Counted from the first letter of the stretch, positions 25,860-35,042 are shown. The stretch is 64,000 bases of DNA from CAYPKW01 sp964411425 (GCA_964411425.1 CAYPKW010000007.1:6533-70532), one strand, 5' to 3'. Program-made: numbers and translations. The notes: generated from the letters alone by a model not told the origin.

Positions 25860-26792
25860 ATGATGCAGGTCCGCGTCCTCGGCTCGGCGGCGGGCGGCGG
25901 TTTTCCGCAGTGGAACTGTAACTGCGCCAATTGCAGTCTCGTGCGCTCCGGCGCCCCTGGGGTGCGTGCGCGCACTCAGTCTTCCGTCGCCGCGACGGCA
26001 AACGGCCGGGGCTGGGTCCTATTGAACGCATCGCCGGACCTGCGCCAGCAAATCCTCGGAACGCCCCCGCTGCAGCCGACGGAGGGCCGGCGCGACAGCC
26101 CGATCAAGGCCGTCGTGCTGACCAATGCCGATGTCGACCACGTCGCGGGCCTTCTCACGCTGCGCGAGCGACAACCGGTGGCGGTCTACGCCACGTCGCG
26201 CGTGCTTGCGGCGCTGTCGCTGAACCCGATCTTCGCCGTTCTCGATCCCGGCGTCGCGCCCAGGCGCGAGCTGCCGTTGGCGCGCCCCATCGAGCTGGCG
26301 GGAGCGGAGGGCGAGCCGCTAGGCGTCTCGGTCGAGGCGTTCGACGTGCCGGGCAAGGTCGCGCTATACTTGGAAGACGCCGGCGCAGGCCCCGGCTGGG
26401 GCACCCAACCCGGCGATACGGTCGGGTTGTCCGTCGCGGAAAGCGGCCGTGCGGGCGGGTTCTTCTATGTCCCCGGCTGCGCCGCGGTCGACGGCGTCTT
26501 GGCCGGCCGATTGGCGGGGGCCGGGCTCGTGCTGTTCGACGGTACGCTGTTCAGGGACGACGAGATGACGGCCGGCGGAACGGGAACCAAGAGCGGCCAG
26601 CGCATGGGACACATCAGCATCGACGGGCCGCGGGGATCGTTGGCGGCGTTCGCCGGCTTGGGGGTGCGCCAGCGCGTCTTCATCCACGTCAACAACACCA
26701 ATCCCATTCTCGTCGAGCATTCTCCGGAACGCGCCGCGGTCGAGGCCGCCGGCTGGCAGGTCGCGCACGACGGGCAGGAGTTCGCGCTGTGA
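25860..26792 (+). CDS. pqqB: PqqB, metallo-beta-lactamase-fold PQQ biosynthesis protein
   Basis: A 310-residue protein of normal PqqB length. The N-terminal cysteine motif WNCNCANC (about residues 18-25) binds zinc in the family. The metallo-beta-lactamase-like motif reads TNADVDHVAGLL near residue 90, and the C-terminal FIHVNNTNPIL is conserved. PqqB hydroxylates the cross-linked Glu-Tyr dipeptide during PQQ assembly. Two ATG codons (25860, 25863) are possible starts. Its TGA overlaps the GTG of pqqC. Confidence 0.93.
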   Translation: MMQVRVLGSAAGGGFPQWNCNCANCSLVRSGAPGVRARTQSSVAATANGRGWVLLNASPDLRQQILGTPPLQPTEGRRDSPIKAVVLTNADVDHVAGLLTLRERQPVAVYATSRVLAALSLNPIFAVLDPGVAPRRELPLARPIELAGAEGEPLGVSVEAFDVPGKVALYLEDAGAGPGWGTQPGDTVGLSVAESGRAGGFFYVPGCAAVDGVLAGRLAGAGLVLFDGTLFRDDEMTAGGTGTKSGQRMGHISIDGPRGSLAAFAGLGVRQRVFIHVNNTNPILVEHSPERAAVEAAGWQVAHDGQEFAL

Positions 26793-27529
26793 ACAGGCCA
26801 CTCGATCCGAATGAGCTCGAGGCGCGACTGCGCGCGATCGGGGCCGAGCGATACCACCACCTCCACCCGTTCCACCGGCTCCTGCACGGCGGCCGGTTGT
26901 CCCGCGGCCAGGTCCAGGCTTGGGCGCTCAATCGCTACTGCTATCAGGCGGCCATCCCGGTCAAGGACGCCACGCTGATCGCCCGCACCGGCGACCCCGA
27001 CATTCGCCGCACCTGGCGCCAGCGCCTGGTCGACCACGACGGCGCAGCACCAGGCGAAGGCGGCATCGCCCGCTGGCTGCGCCTCACCGATGGCCTCGGC
27101 CTCGACCGCGACATGGTCGTCTCAGAGCGCAAGGCCCTGCCGGCGACGCGGTTCGCCGTCGCGGCCTACGTCGACTTTGTCGCACGGCGGCCGCTGGTCG
27201 AGGCGATTGCGTCCTCGCTGACCGAGCTGTTTTCGCCCGGCATCATCGCTGAGCGCGTGGCCGGCATGCTCGCCAACTACGATTTCGTCTCGAAGGAGAC
27301 CTTGGCCTACTTCGAGGCCCGGCTGTCGCAGGCGCCGCGCGACGCCGACTTCGCCTTGGCCTACGTCAAGGACCACGCGAGCACGCCTGAGCAGCAGCGC
27401 GCGGTGCTCGAGGCTCTGGAATTCAAGTGCGACGTGCTGTGGGCCCAGCTCGACGCGCTCCATCACGCCTATGTCGAGCCGGGCCACGTCCCGCCGGGCT
27501 GCTTCGTGCCCGGCGTCGACGCGCCATGA
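26789..27529 (+). CDS. pqqC: Pyrroloquinoline-quinone synthase PqqC
   Basis: A 246-residue helical oxidase, the usual length for a stand-alone PqqC. The N-terminal FHRLLHGGRLSRGQVQAWALN and the SSLTELFSPGIIAERV segment are conserved. PqqC performs the final ring closure and eight-electron oxidation giving PQQ. It starts at GTG 26789 in a GTGA overlap with pqqB. There is no C-terminal PqqD extension, unlike the fused PqqCD of Methylobacterium. Confidence 0.93.
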   Translation: MNRPLDPNELEARLRAIGAERYHHLHPFHRLLHGGRLSRGQVQAWALNRYCYQAAIPVKDATLIARTGDPDIRRTWRQRLVDHDGAAPGEGGIARWLRLTDGLGLDRDMVVSERKALPATRFAVAAYVDFVARRPLVEAIASSLTELFSPGIIAERVAGMLANYDFVSKETLAYFEARLSQAPRDADFALAYVKDHASTPEQQRAVLEALEFKCDVLWAQLDALHHAYVEPGHVPPGCFVPGVDAP

Positions 27530-27536
27530 GGGACTG

Positions 27537-28688
27537 ATGCGCGACCGCATCGACACGGACGCCCGCCCAGCCGTGAGCGCCTCCGAGGCGCAACATCGGG
27601 AACGGCCCGCGCCGCCGCTGGCGATCCTCTTCGAGTTGACGCACCGCTGCCCGCTGCAATGCCCGTACTGCTCGAACCCGGTCGCGCTGGAGCGCGCGTC
27701 GAACGAATTGTCCGGCGCGGAATGGCTCCGGGTCATCGGCGAGGCGGCCGATCTCGGCGTCCTGCAGGTGCATTTTTCCGGCGGCGAGCCGACGGTGCGC
27801 AAGGACCTCGAGGACCTGGTGCGCGGCGCCGCGCGTCTCGGCCTCTACACCAACCTCATCACCGCCGGCGTGCTGCTCGACGAGCGCCGCCTCTCCAACT
27901 TGGCCGAGGCCGGCCTCGACCATGTCCAGCTCAGCATCCAGGACAGCGAGCCGGCCAACGCCGACCGGATCGCCGGTTTTCGCGGCGGCTTCGCGCGCAA
28001 GCTGGCGCTCGCGGGCTGGGTGCGCCAGGCCGGCCTGCCGCTTACCGTGAACGCGCCCGTCCATCGCCAGAACCTCGAGCATCTGCCGCGGATCATCGAC
28101 CTCGCGTTCGAGATGGGGGCGGGGCGCCTGGAAGTAGCACACGTCCAATACTACGGCTGGGCGCTCCGCAACCGGACGGCGCTGATGCCGACAAGGGCCC
28201 AACTCGAACGGGCGACCGCCGTCGTCGAGGCGGCGAGGGAACGCTTGCACGGCCGGCTCGTGATCGACTACGTCGTGCCGGACTATTACGCCATGCGGCC
28301 GAAGGCCTGCATGGGCGGCTGGGGCCGGCAGTTCCTGAACGTCACGCCGAGCGGCAAGGTTCTGCCCTGCCATGCCGCGGAGACCATCCCCGGCCTGTCG
28401 TTCGACAGCGTGCGCGAGCACCCCCTCGCCGAAATATGGGAGCGATCCGAGGCCTTTTGGGCGTTCCGCGGCACCGAATGGATGCCCGAACCCTGCCGAA
28501 GCTGCGACCGGCGCGAGGTCGATTGGGGCGGCTGCCGCTGTCAGGCCTACGCGATTCTCGGCGAGGCCGCCGCCACCGATCCGGCCTGCGCGTTGTCGCC
28601 GCACCACGAACGGCTGGTAGCGCTGGCCGAGATGGACGCTGGCGCGGTTCCACCGCCCTTCGCGTACCGGCGCATCGGTGCTGGCTGA
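27537..28688 (+). CDS. pqqE: PqqA peptide cyclase PqqE (radical SAM)
   Basis: A 383-residue radical SAM/SPASM protein. The SAM cluster motif is CPLQCPYC near residue 40; the SPASM cysteines appear in CMGGWGRQFLNVTPSGKVLPC near 258-278 and CRSCDRREVDWGGCRC near 315-330. It forms the carbon-carbon bond between Glu and Tyr of PqqA. ATG 27537 lies 7 bases after the pqqC stop. PqqE normally needs the chaperone PqqD, whose gene usually stands between pqqC and pqqE. It is absent here, and PqqE carries no PqqD-like extension. Confidence 0.93.
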   Translation: MRDRIDTDARPAVSASEAQHRERPAPPLAILFELTHRCPLQCPYCSNPVALERASNELSGAEWLRVIGEAADLGVLQVHFSGGEPTVRKDLEDLVRGAARLGLYTNLITAGVLLDERRLSNLAEAGLDHVQLSIQDSEPANADRIAGFRGGFARKLALAGWVRQAGLPLTVNAPVHRQNLEHLPRIIDLAFEMGAGRLEVAHVQYYGWALRNRTALMPTRAQLERATAVVEAARERLHGRLVIDYVVPDYYAMRPKACMGGWGRQFLNVTPSGKVLPCHAAETIPGLSFDSVREHPLAEIWERSEAFWAFRGTEWMPEPCRSCDRREVDWGGCRCQAYAILGEAAATDPACALSPHHERLVALAEMDAGAVPPPFAYRRIGAG

Positions 28689-28727
28689 CGGGCGCCCGTC
28701 TTCCGCCGGCCGCTTCTGCGGGGCCAG

Positions 28728-28869
28728 CAGGCTGCTGAAAAATGCCTCGGAACGCGTCGCGCCTCGTCCTTCGACAGGCTCAGGACGAGGCTGAACGGAT
28801 GCAAACGCTCATCCTCACACTGAGCTTGTCGAAGTCGGAGGATGAGCGGATCGATTTTTCAGCAACCTG
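28728..28869. repeat. Composite REP-like palindrome
   Basis: Outer arms 28728-28743 and 28854-28869 are inverted copies (CAGGCTGCTGAAAAAT against CAGGTTGCTGAAAAAT, 15/16). Nested inside are TTCGACAGGCTCAGGACGAG near 28770-28789 and an inverted partner with GAGCTTGTCGAAG near 28822-28834. The inner motif is the TTCGACAAGCTCAG type common in proteobacterial intergenic repeats. It probably works as an mRNA 3'-end structure for pqqE or as a mobile REP. Confidence 0.75.
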
Positions 28870-29052
28870 GCAGGGCGGAATTTCGCTGCCTGGAAGCGCT
28901 CTCTTTACGCAGCTGAAAAATTTCCTATAATTGGGTTGGCTTGCGGTTGCGGGCGAAGGTCCGCCGCCGACCCGCTCCCTTGGGACGGACGCTGTTTGAC
29001 ATTGTAAAGCACCACCGGTCGGCCGAAAAACGGCGCCGTTCCGCGGCGATTC

Positions 29053-29087
29053 GGGTCGTTCCTCGAAAAATCGATGCTTAGACACCT
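29053..29087 (-). repeat. Dispersed 35-bp repeat, copy A
   Basis: This stretch matches 63783-63817 in inverted orientation at 33 of 35 positions. Both copies lie immediately 3' of a gene and in the same orientation to it: here 44 bases after the DUF1989 stop, there overlapping the stop of a secreted-protein gene. Read in gene direction it begins AGGTGTCTAA and ends GGAACGACCC. Confidence 0.7.
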
Positions 29088-29131
29088 TGCTTTACGCATG
29101 TCCGGCGGACGACCGCCATCGTCCTTGCCGC

Positions 29132-29743
29132 TCAGTCCGACCGGTAAGTCCGGTACGCCACGTCCTTGGGCCGGCAGTCGGCCCCGTTCACCGGGAATAT
29201 GTCGTGCGGACAGGCCGACAGCACCACGACCGCGTCCATTTCGGCGCGCAGCACCACCGCGTCGCCGGGGCGGCTGACCGGCGGCGCCACGGATAGCTTG
29301 CCTTCGGCTCCGATCGGAACGTTCATGAACAGATTGAGCGGCGCCGGCGGAGGCGGCGGGGAAAGACCCAGGCGCGTCAGGGCCGCGGCGAAGTTGCCGG
29401 CGCAACTCGGGTGGTCCTCGCCCGCGCCGAGCTGCTTGTAGCGCCGCCCGTCGCAGCAGGGAATGAGCGTGTCGTGCACGCCGGGCGAGGTGTCCTCCAG
29501 CAGTGTCATGATAGGTCGGCGCAAATTGGTGACGAGCACGTCGCCCGGAACCGGCCACAGCCGATAACTGGCGTTGCGCGAGTGGGCCATGGACATGTGC
29601 TCGCCGGGGTCAGCCTCAGAAAGCGCCCAGAAATCGACGACCTGGCTGCCGTGCGTATTGACGATCTTGACGCAGTGATCGAGCGGCAGGCGAAAGGCCA
29701 CGCCCTGGCGTGCGGGCAGCGTCGTGAGGATTACGCTCGTCAT
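29132..29743 (-). CDS. DUF1989 (urea carboxylase-associated family) protein
   Basis: A 203-residue protein of the DUF1989 family, seen in HGSQVVDFWAL near residue 31, SMAHSRNASYRLWP near 52, PIMTLLEDTSPGVHD near 77, and a C-terminal CPHDIFPVNGADCRPKDV. Relatives often sit beside urea carboxylase or guanidine-metabolism genes and are thought to handle small nitrogen compounds, but the role is not settled. No such neighbours are seen here. It diverges from hpnA. A GGAGG-rich leader precedes the ATG. Confidence 0.85.
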   Translation of the reverse strand: MTSVILTTLPARQGVAFRLPLDHCVKIVNTHGSQVVDFWALSEADPGEHMSMAHSRNASYRLWPVPGDVLVTNLRRPIMTLLEDTSPGVHDTLIPCCDGRRYKQLGAGEDHPSCAGNFAAALTRLGLSPPPPPAPLNLFMNVPIGAEGKLSVAPPVSRPGDAVVLRAEMDAVVVLSACPHDIFPVNGADCRPKDVAYRTYRSD

Positions 29744-29860
29744 ACATCCTCCCCCTCCTCGATCCTACCGCTCCCGAGGGCCGCGGGCAAACCGAACCCT
29801 GGGCCGGCACCGGGCGGCGGTGCTAGTGTCGGGAGCGGCCGTTAAACGGAGAGTCGACGG

Positions 29861-30859
29861 GTGCCGAACGAAATCTCGCTGGTCACCGGGGCGACCGGTT
29901 TCGTCGGATCGGCGGTGGCGCGCGCGCTGATCGCCGCCGGCCATCGGGTGCGCGTTCTGGTGCGCCCGCGAAGCAACCGGCGCAACGTCGAGGGCCTGCC
30001 CGTGGACGTGCGGGTGGGCGACCTTGAGGACCGCGCCTCGCTTGAAGCGGCGCTCGCCGGCTGCTCGGCCTTGTTCCACGTCGCGGCCGACTATCGCCTG
30101 TGGGTGCGCGACCCCGCGGCGATGGACCGCGTCAACGTCGCCGGCACCGAGACCATCATGCGGGCCGCCCAAGCGGCCGGCGTCAGGCGCGTCGTATATA
30201 CCAGCAGCGTCGCGGTGCTGGGCCGCAACCCCGACGCCACCCCGGCCGACGAATCGACGCCCTCCGAACTCGCCGACATGATAGGGCCCTACAAGCGCTC
30301 GAAGTTCCTGGCGGAGGAGAAACTGCGCGAGATGATCGGCACGGCGGGCCTGCCGGCGGTGATCGTCAATCCGTCCGCTCCCGTGGGGCCGCGCGACATC
30401 AAGCCGACGCCCACGGGCCGCCTGATCCTCGAAGCGGCACGCGGCCGCATGCCGGCCTTCGTGGATACCGGCCTCAACCTGGTGCACGTGGACGACGTGG
30501 CGACGGGCCATCTGCTCGCCTTCGAGCGCGGGCGCATCGGCGAGCGCTACATCATCGGTGGAGAGGACCTGGCCTTAGCCGAGATCCTCGCCGTTATCGC
30601 CAGGCTTACCGGCCGACGGCCGCCGCGCATCAAGCTGCCGACGGCGCCGCTGATGCCGCTGGCGGCCGTCGCCGAGGCCGTGGCCCGGGTGTTCGGCGGC
30701 GATCCTTTCGTTACCCGCGACAGCCTGCGCATGGCGCGGAAGCGGATGTATTTCTCCTCCGCCAAGGCTGGGCGCGAGTTGGGCTACCGGTCGCGGCCGG
30801 CGGCGGCGGCGCTTGCCGACGCCATCGCCTGGTTCCGCGCCGCGGGATATTGCCGGTGA
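29861..30859 (+). CDS. hpnA: Hopanoid-associated sugar epimerase HpnA
   Basis: A 332-residue extended short-chain dehydrogenase. The NAD(P) motif is TGATGFVGSAVARAL near residue 9, and the active-site pair is GPYKRSKFLAEE (Tyr-x3-Lys) near 148-152. HpnA heads the hopanoid operon in many alphaproteobacteria and resembles nucleotide-sugar epimerases; its exact reaction is unproven. The start is GTG 29861 with GGAGAG upstream. The 3' end overlaps hpnB (GTGA). Confidence 0.9.
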   Translation: MPNEISLVTGATGFVGSAVARALIAAGHRVRVLVRPRSNRRNVEGLPVDVRVGDLEDRASLEAALAGCSALFHVAADYRLWVRDPAAMDRVNVAGTETIMRAAQAAGVRRVVYTSSVAVLGRNPDATPADESTPSELADMIGPYKRSKFLAEEKLREMIGTAGLPAVIVNPSAPVGPRDIKPTPTGRLILEAARGRMPAFVDTGLNLVHVDDVATGHLLAFERGRIGERYIIGGEDLALAEILAVIARLTGRRPPRIKLPTAPLMPLAAVAEAVARVFGGDPFVTRDSLRMARKRMYFSSAKAGRELGYRSRPAAAALADAIAWFRAAGYCR

Positions 30860-31995
30860 GCTGGGTCACTATCGTCGCGGTCCTGTCCGCCGCACTGTGG
30901 GCGTACCTCGTCTTCGCCCGTGGGTCGTTCTGGCGCACGGCGGTAACCAGGCCGCCGCGCTGGCCGGAACGATGGCCGGCCGTGGCGGCCGTGGTGCCGG
31001 CGCGCGACGAGGCGCTCACGGTAGGGCGCGCCGTCGCATCGCTGCTCACCCAGTCCTATCCGGGGCGATTCGAGGTCGTGGTGGTGGACGACCACAGCAG
31101 CGACGGCACCGCCGCCGCCCGCGGCGCCGCCGCCTCGCTCAAGACCGAGGAACGGTTGTCGGTGATCGCCGCCGAACCGCTGCCGCCCGGCTGGACCGGC
31201 AAGCTGTGGGCCCTGGCGCAAGGCATCGAGCGGACGGCGTCGGAGGCCCGCTACCTGCTGCTCACCGACGCCGACGTCGAGCACGACCGCGACAACCTGG
31301 CGGGGCTGGTTGCCCGTGCCGAGGCCGAGAACCTCGACCTCGTATCGCTCATGGTGAAGCTCACTTCCGAGTCCTTCGCCGAGCGGGCGCTGGTGCCCGC
31401 GTTCGTTTTTTTCTTTCAGATGCTGTATCCTTTCCCTTGGGTGAACCGGCGCGATAACGCCACGGCGGCCGCCGCCGGCGGCTGCATCCTGTTGCGCCGC
31501 GAGGCGCTCGCCCGCATCGGCGGCATCGCCGCCATCCGCGGCCGGCTGATCGACGATTGCGCGCTGGCCGCCGTCGTCAAGGCTGGCGGGCCGATCTGGC
31601 TCGGCCTTGCCGAGCGGACGCGAAGCCTGCGCCGCTACCCGCGCTTCCGCGATTTTTGGCGGGTCGTCACCCGCACCGCCTACACCCAGCTGCGCGGCTC
31701 GCCGATCCTGCTCGTGGCAACGATTCTCGGCCTCGCGCTGGCTTTCATCGCGCCGCCGGCGGTGACATTGTTCGGCGCCGGGGCGACGGCGCAGTTGGGT
31801 CTGCTCACCTGGATCGCCATGGCGGGCGCCTATTTCCCGACCGTCCGCTATTACGGGCTGTCCCCCGCCTGGGCGCCGTTCTTGCCCCTGGTGGCGCTGT
31901 TCTACTTGGCCGCCACCGTCGATTCGGCGCGCCTCCATTGGCGCGGCCGCGGCGGGGAATGGAAGGGCCGGGTGCGGACGCGGGTGGACGCATGA
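30856..31995 (+). CDS. hpnB: Hopanoid-associated glycosyltransferase HpnB
   Basis: A 379-residue membrane GT2-family protein. An N-terminal helix (TIVAVLSAALWAYLVFA) leads to the catalytic domain with VVPARDEALTVG near 46, VVVVDDHSSDGT near 74 and a DADVEHD acidic motif near 138. Two or three C-terminal helices follow. GTG 30856 overlaps the hpnA stop by four bases. HpnB accompanies hopanoid genes and is suspected to glycosylate or modify hopanoid head groups, without direct proof. Confidence 0.88.
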   Translation: MSWVTIVAVLSAALWAYLVFARGSFWRTAVTRPPRWPERWPAVAAVVPARDEALTVGRAVASLLTQSYPGRFEVVVVDDHSSDGTAAARGAAASLKTEERLSVIAAEPLPPGWTGKLWALAQGIERTASEARYLLLTDADVEHDRDNLAGLVARAEAENLDLVSLMVKLTSESFAERALVPAFVFFFQMLYPFPWVNRRDNATAAAAGGCILLRREALARIGGIAAIRGRLIDDCALAAVVKAGGPIWLGLAERTRSLRRYPRFRDFWRVVTRTAYTQLRGSPILLVATILGLALAFIAPPAVTLFGAGATAQLGLLTWIAMAGAYFPTVRYYGLSPAWAPFLPLVALFYLAATVDSARLHWRGRGGEWKGRVRTRVDA

Positions 31996-32858
31996 CGCTT
32001 GAAACGCCCTCCGGCAAGAATATCGCGTACGAGAACTTTCCCGTCGGCTCGTTCCTAATCCGCGCCGACCTGCGGCCCCACGTGCACGCCTTCTATCGTT
32101 TCGCGCGCGGCGCCGACGACATCGCCGACAACCCGAAGCTCGAGGCGGCCGAGAAGCTGCGCCGGCTCAACCTCATGGCGGCGATCCTCACCGGCGCCGT
32201 CGACGACCGCTCGCCCGCGGCGGCGGCGATGCGGGCCGATCTGGCGGCGTGCCGGATCGGGCCGCAGAACTGTCTCGACCTGCTGACCGCCTTCAAGTGG
32301 GACGCCACCAAGCTGCGCTACGCCGATTGGTCCGAGCTGATGGAGTATTGCCGCTACTCGGCCATGCCGGTGGGCCGCCAGGTTCTCGACTTGCATCGCG
32401 CGCCCAAGGCCGCCTACGCGCCGTCCGACGCCCTGTGCGCCGCCTTGCAGGTGCTGAACCACCTACAGGACTGCGCCGAGGACTATCGCACGCTCGACCG
32501 TGTCTACGTGCCGCAGGCCGACCTCGCCGCCTGCGGCGCGAGCGTGGCCGAGCTCGGCGCCGCGCGGTCGAGCGCGGGATTGCGGCGAACCTTCGAGCGC
32601 ATGCTCGATCGCGTCGACGAATTGCTCGTCGAGGGGCGCGACCTGCCGCGCCACGCGGGCGACGCGCGCCTGCGCCGCGAAACGATGGTCATCGTCACCG
32701 TGGCCGAGCGCCTCGGCGCCATGCTGCGGCGCCGGGACCCGTTGCAGCAGCGCGTCCAGTTCAGCAAGCCGGGCTTCGCGTGGAGCGCGCTCATCGGCGT
32801 GTGGCGCGCCCAGTGGCTCGCGCCGGCCGCCGCCCCGATCTCCGGCAGGACCGCATGA
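31992..32858 (+). CDS. hpnC: Presqualene diphosphate-to-squalene pathway protein HpnC
   Basis: A 288-residue trans-isoprenyl diphosphate synthase-like protein. It has two acidic motifs, GADDIAD near residue 40 and LQDCAEDY near 160. In the HpnCDE route HpnC converts presqualene diphosphate to hydroxysqualene. The ATG overlaps the hpnB stop (ATGA). It is homologous to, and the same length as, HpnD encoded next. Confidence 0.92.
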   Translation: MTLETPSGKNIAYENFPVGSFLIRADLRPHVHAFYRFARGADDIADNPKLEAAEKLRRLNLMAAILTGAVDDRSPAAAAMRADLAACRIGPQNCLDLLTAFKWDATKLRYADWSELMEYCRYSAMPVGRQVLDLHRAPKAAYAPSDALCAALQVLNHLQDCAEDYRTLDRVYVPQADLAACGASVAELGAARSSAGLRRTFERMLDRVDELLVEGRDLPRHAGDARLRRETMVIVTVAERLGAMLRRRDPLQQRVQFSKPGFAWSALIGVWRAQWLAPAAAPISGRTA

Positions 32859-33721
32859 ACGACCGCGCCGACTTGCCGGCGTCGGCGGGCGAGGAGTTGG
32901 CGGCGGAGATGCGCCAGCGCGTGCGCGCATCCGGCACCTCGTTCTACGGCGCGATGCGCCTGTTGCCACGGGCGCGCCAGGACGCGATGTACGCCATCTA
33001 CGCCTTTTGCCGCGAGGTGGACGATATCGCCGACGGCCCTAGCCCGCGCGCGGACAAGCTCGCTCGACTGGAGGATTGGCGTCGCGAGATCGAATTGCTG
33101 TACGCTGGAGAGCCGCGCCACGCCGTCGCCCGGGCGCTCAGCCGTCCGGTGACCGAATATTGCCTGCGGCGCGAGGATTTCCTGGCGTTGATCGACGGCA
33201 TGCGGATGGATGCGGAGCGCGACATTCGCGCCCCGTCCTTGGCCGATCTCGACCTCTATTGCGGGCGCGTCGCCGGCGCCGTCGGCCGCCTGTCGGTGCG
33301 CGCGTTCGGGGACATGAGCGCCGGCGCCGACAAGGTGGCCGATCACCTCGGCCGGGCGCTGCAACTCACCAATATCCTGCGCGACCTGGCCGAGGACGCC
33401 GCCGCGGGCCGCCTCTACCTGCCGCGCGAACTGCTCGACCGCCACGGCATCGCGGGCAGCGATCCGGCGCAAGTGTTGCGCCATCCGGCGCTGACGGCGG
33501 TGTGCCGCGACATCGCCGCCCAGGCGACCCGGCATTTCGCGGAAGCCCGGCGCTGGATGGCCCAATGCTCGCGCCGGGCCATGCGCCCGGCGGCGGTGAT
33601 GGGCGCCATCTATCGCCGGCTGCTCGACCGCCTGCTGCGGCGCGGCTGGGCGACGCTCGAACCGGTGCAGGTGCCGAAGCTCGTCAAGCTGTGGCTGGCG
33701 CTGAGACACGGTCTTCTCTAA
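32855..33721 (+). CDS. hpnD: Presqualene diphosphate synthase HpnD
   Basis: A 288-residue squalene/phytoene synthase-family enzyme with the metal-binding motifs REVDDIAD near 54 and LRDLAEDAAAGRLYLP near 175-190. It condenses two farnesyl diphosphates to presqualene diphosphate. Farnesyl diphosphate would come from the IspA encoded at 54.9 kb. It overlaps hpnC by four bases and hpnE by one. Confidence 0.93.
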   Translation: MNDRADLPASAGEELAAEMRQRVRASGTSFYGAMRLLPRARQDAMYAIYAFCREVDDIADGPSPRADKLARLEDWRREIELLYAGEPRHAVARALSRPVTEYCLRREDFLALIDGMRMDAERDIRAPSLADLDLYCGRVAGAVGRLSVRAFGDMSAGADKVADHLGRALQLTNILRDLAEDAAAGRLYLPRELLDRHGIAGSDPAQVLRHPALTAVCRDIAAQATRHFAEARRWMAQCSRRAMRPAAVMGAIYRRLLDRLLRRGWATLEPVQVPKLVKLWLALRHGLL

Positions 33722-34974
33722 TGGCGGCGCGCGTGCACGTGATCGGCGCCGGGCTCGCCGGGCTCGCCGCCGCCGTCGAGCTTGCCCGGCGCGGCCGCGG
33801 GGTGACCTTGTACGAGGCGGGCCATCAAGCCGGCGGGCGCTGCCGCTCCTATTTCGACAGGGAGCTCGGATGCCGCATCGACAACGGCAACCATCTCTTG
33901 CTCGCCGGCAACGACCACGCCATGCGGTACCTGGAGGCGATTGGCGCACGCCATAGTCTGGTGGGGCCGGCGAGGGCGGAGTTCGCCTTCCTCGACCTGG
34001 GCACGGGCGAGCGCTGGACGCTCAGCCCCGACCTCGTGGCCTGGATCTTCCGCGCCAACCGGCGCGTGCCGGGAACGCGCGCGCTCGATTACCTCGCCGC
34101 CTTCAGCACCGCCTGGGCCGGGCCCGAGGCCACGGTCGAGAAGAGCCTCGGGCGACCCGAGTTGCTGTTCCGGCGGCTGTGGCAGCCCTTCGCGGTCGCC
34201 GTGCTGAACACCGAGGCGGAGAGCGCATCGGCGCGCCTACTCTGGCGGGTGCTGCGCGCAACCTTCGGGCGCGGCGGCGCGGCTTGCCGCGCACTGGTGC
34301 CGCGCATCGGCCTGTCCGAGAGCCTGGTCGATCCGGCGCTCGCCGCGCTCGCCAATCGCGGGGCCGAAATCCGCCTTGGGGAACGCTTGCGGCGGATCGA
34401 GTTCGACGGCGACCGCCTGGCGCGGCTCGAGTTCGCCGGCGCCTCGGCGGCGTTGAGCGAAGGCGATCGCGTGATCCTCGCCGTGACCGCCCCGGTCGCC
34501 CGCGACCTGGTGCCGGGCTTGACGGCGCCGACCGCGTTCCGGGCCATCGTCAACGCCCACTACCGGCTCGCCCCGCCGCCGGGCACGCCCCTCATTCTCG
34601 GCCTCGTCGGCGGCCTCGCTGAATGGCTGTTCGCCAAGCGCGAAGTGGTATCGGTCACGATCAGCGCGGCCGAGCGACACGTCGATCGCCCGGCCGAGGA
34701 ACTCGCCGCCGCGATCTGGACGGACGTCGCCCGCGCCTACGATCTGGCGGCGGCGCCGATGCCGGCCTGGCGCATCGTGAAGGAACGCCGCGCCACCTTC
34801 GCCGCCACTCCCGATCAGCTCCGCCTGCGGCCGGGGGCGGCGACCCGGTGGCGGAATTTATTCCTGGCCGGGGATTGGACCGACACCGGCCTGCCGGGCA
34901 CCATCGAAAGCGCCGTGCGCTCGGGCCACGAGGCGGCGGCGCGGGTCCTCGCAAGCTTCGACAAGCATGCTTAA
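33721..34974 (+). CDS. hpnE: Hydroxysqualene dehydroxylase HpnE
   Basis: A 417-residue FAD-dependent amine-oxidase-fold protein. The dinucleotide motif is VIGAGLAGLAAAVELA at 7-22 and the C-terminal FAD segment is LAGDWTDTGLPGTIESAVRSG (read in two pieces) near 380-400. HpnE reduces hydroxysqualene to squalene, completing the three-enzyme alternative to squalene synthase. The ATG overlaps the hpnD stop by one base. Confidence 0.93.
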   Translation: MAARVHVIGAGLAGLAAAVELARRGRGVTLYEAGHQAGGRCRSYFDRELGCRIDNGNHLLLAGNDHAMRYLEAIGARHSLVGPARAEFAFLDLGTGERWTLSPDLVAWIFRANRRVPGTRALDYLAAFSTAWAGPEATVEKSLGRPELLFRRLWQPFAVAVLNTEAESASARLLWRVLRATFGRGGAACRALVPRIGLSESLVDPALAALANRGAEIRLGERLRRIEFDGDRLARLEFAGASAALSEGDRVILAVTAPVARDLVPGLTAPTAFRAIVNAHYRLAPPPGTPLILGLVGGLAEWLFAKREVVSVTISAAERHVDRPAEELAAAIWTDVARAYDLAAAPMPAWRIVKERRATFAATPDQLRLRPGAATRWRNLFLAGDWTDTGLPGTIESAVRSGHEAAARVLASFDKHA

Positions 34975-35042
34975 CGGCTCTTGTCTCGACTCGTCCGTTC
35001 AACCATGATGGCGCGCCGCCAGCCGCTTGAGAGCCGAAGCAG

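Larger units (their letters stand above)
28689..29131. other. Gene-free gap after pqqE, mostly repeats
   Basis: The interval between pqqE and the converging DUF1989 gene contains no coding sequence that I can support. It holds the composite palindrome at 28728-28869 and one copy of a 35-bp dispersed repeat at 29053-29087. The remaining sequence shows no promoter or RNA gene that I recognise. Confidence 0.6.

Noticed and set aside
26789..28688. PqqD fused to PqqC or PqqE
   Set aside because: Both proteins have stand-alone lengths and no extra domain at either end.
28905..29558. An open frame on the same strand as the DUF1989 gene, in another reading frame
   Set aside because: Its codons are a shifted reading of DUF1989 and it extends through repeats; no family is recognised.
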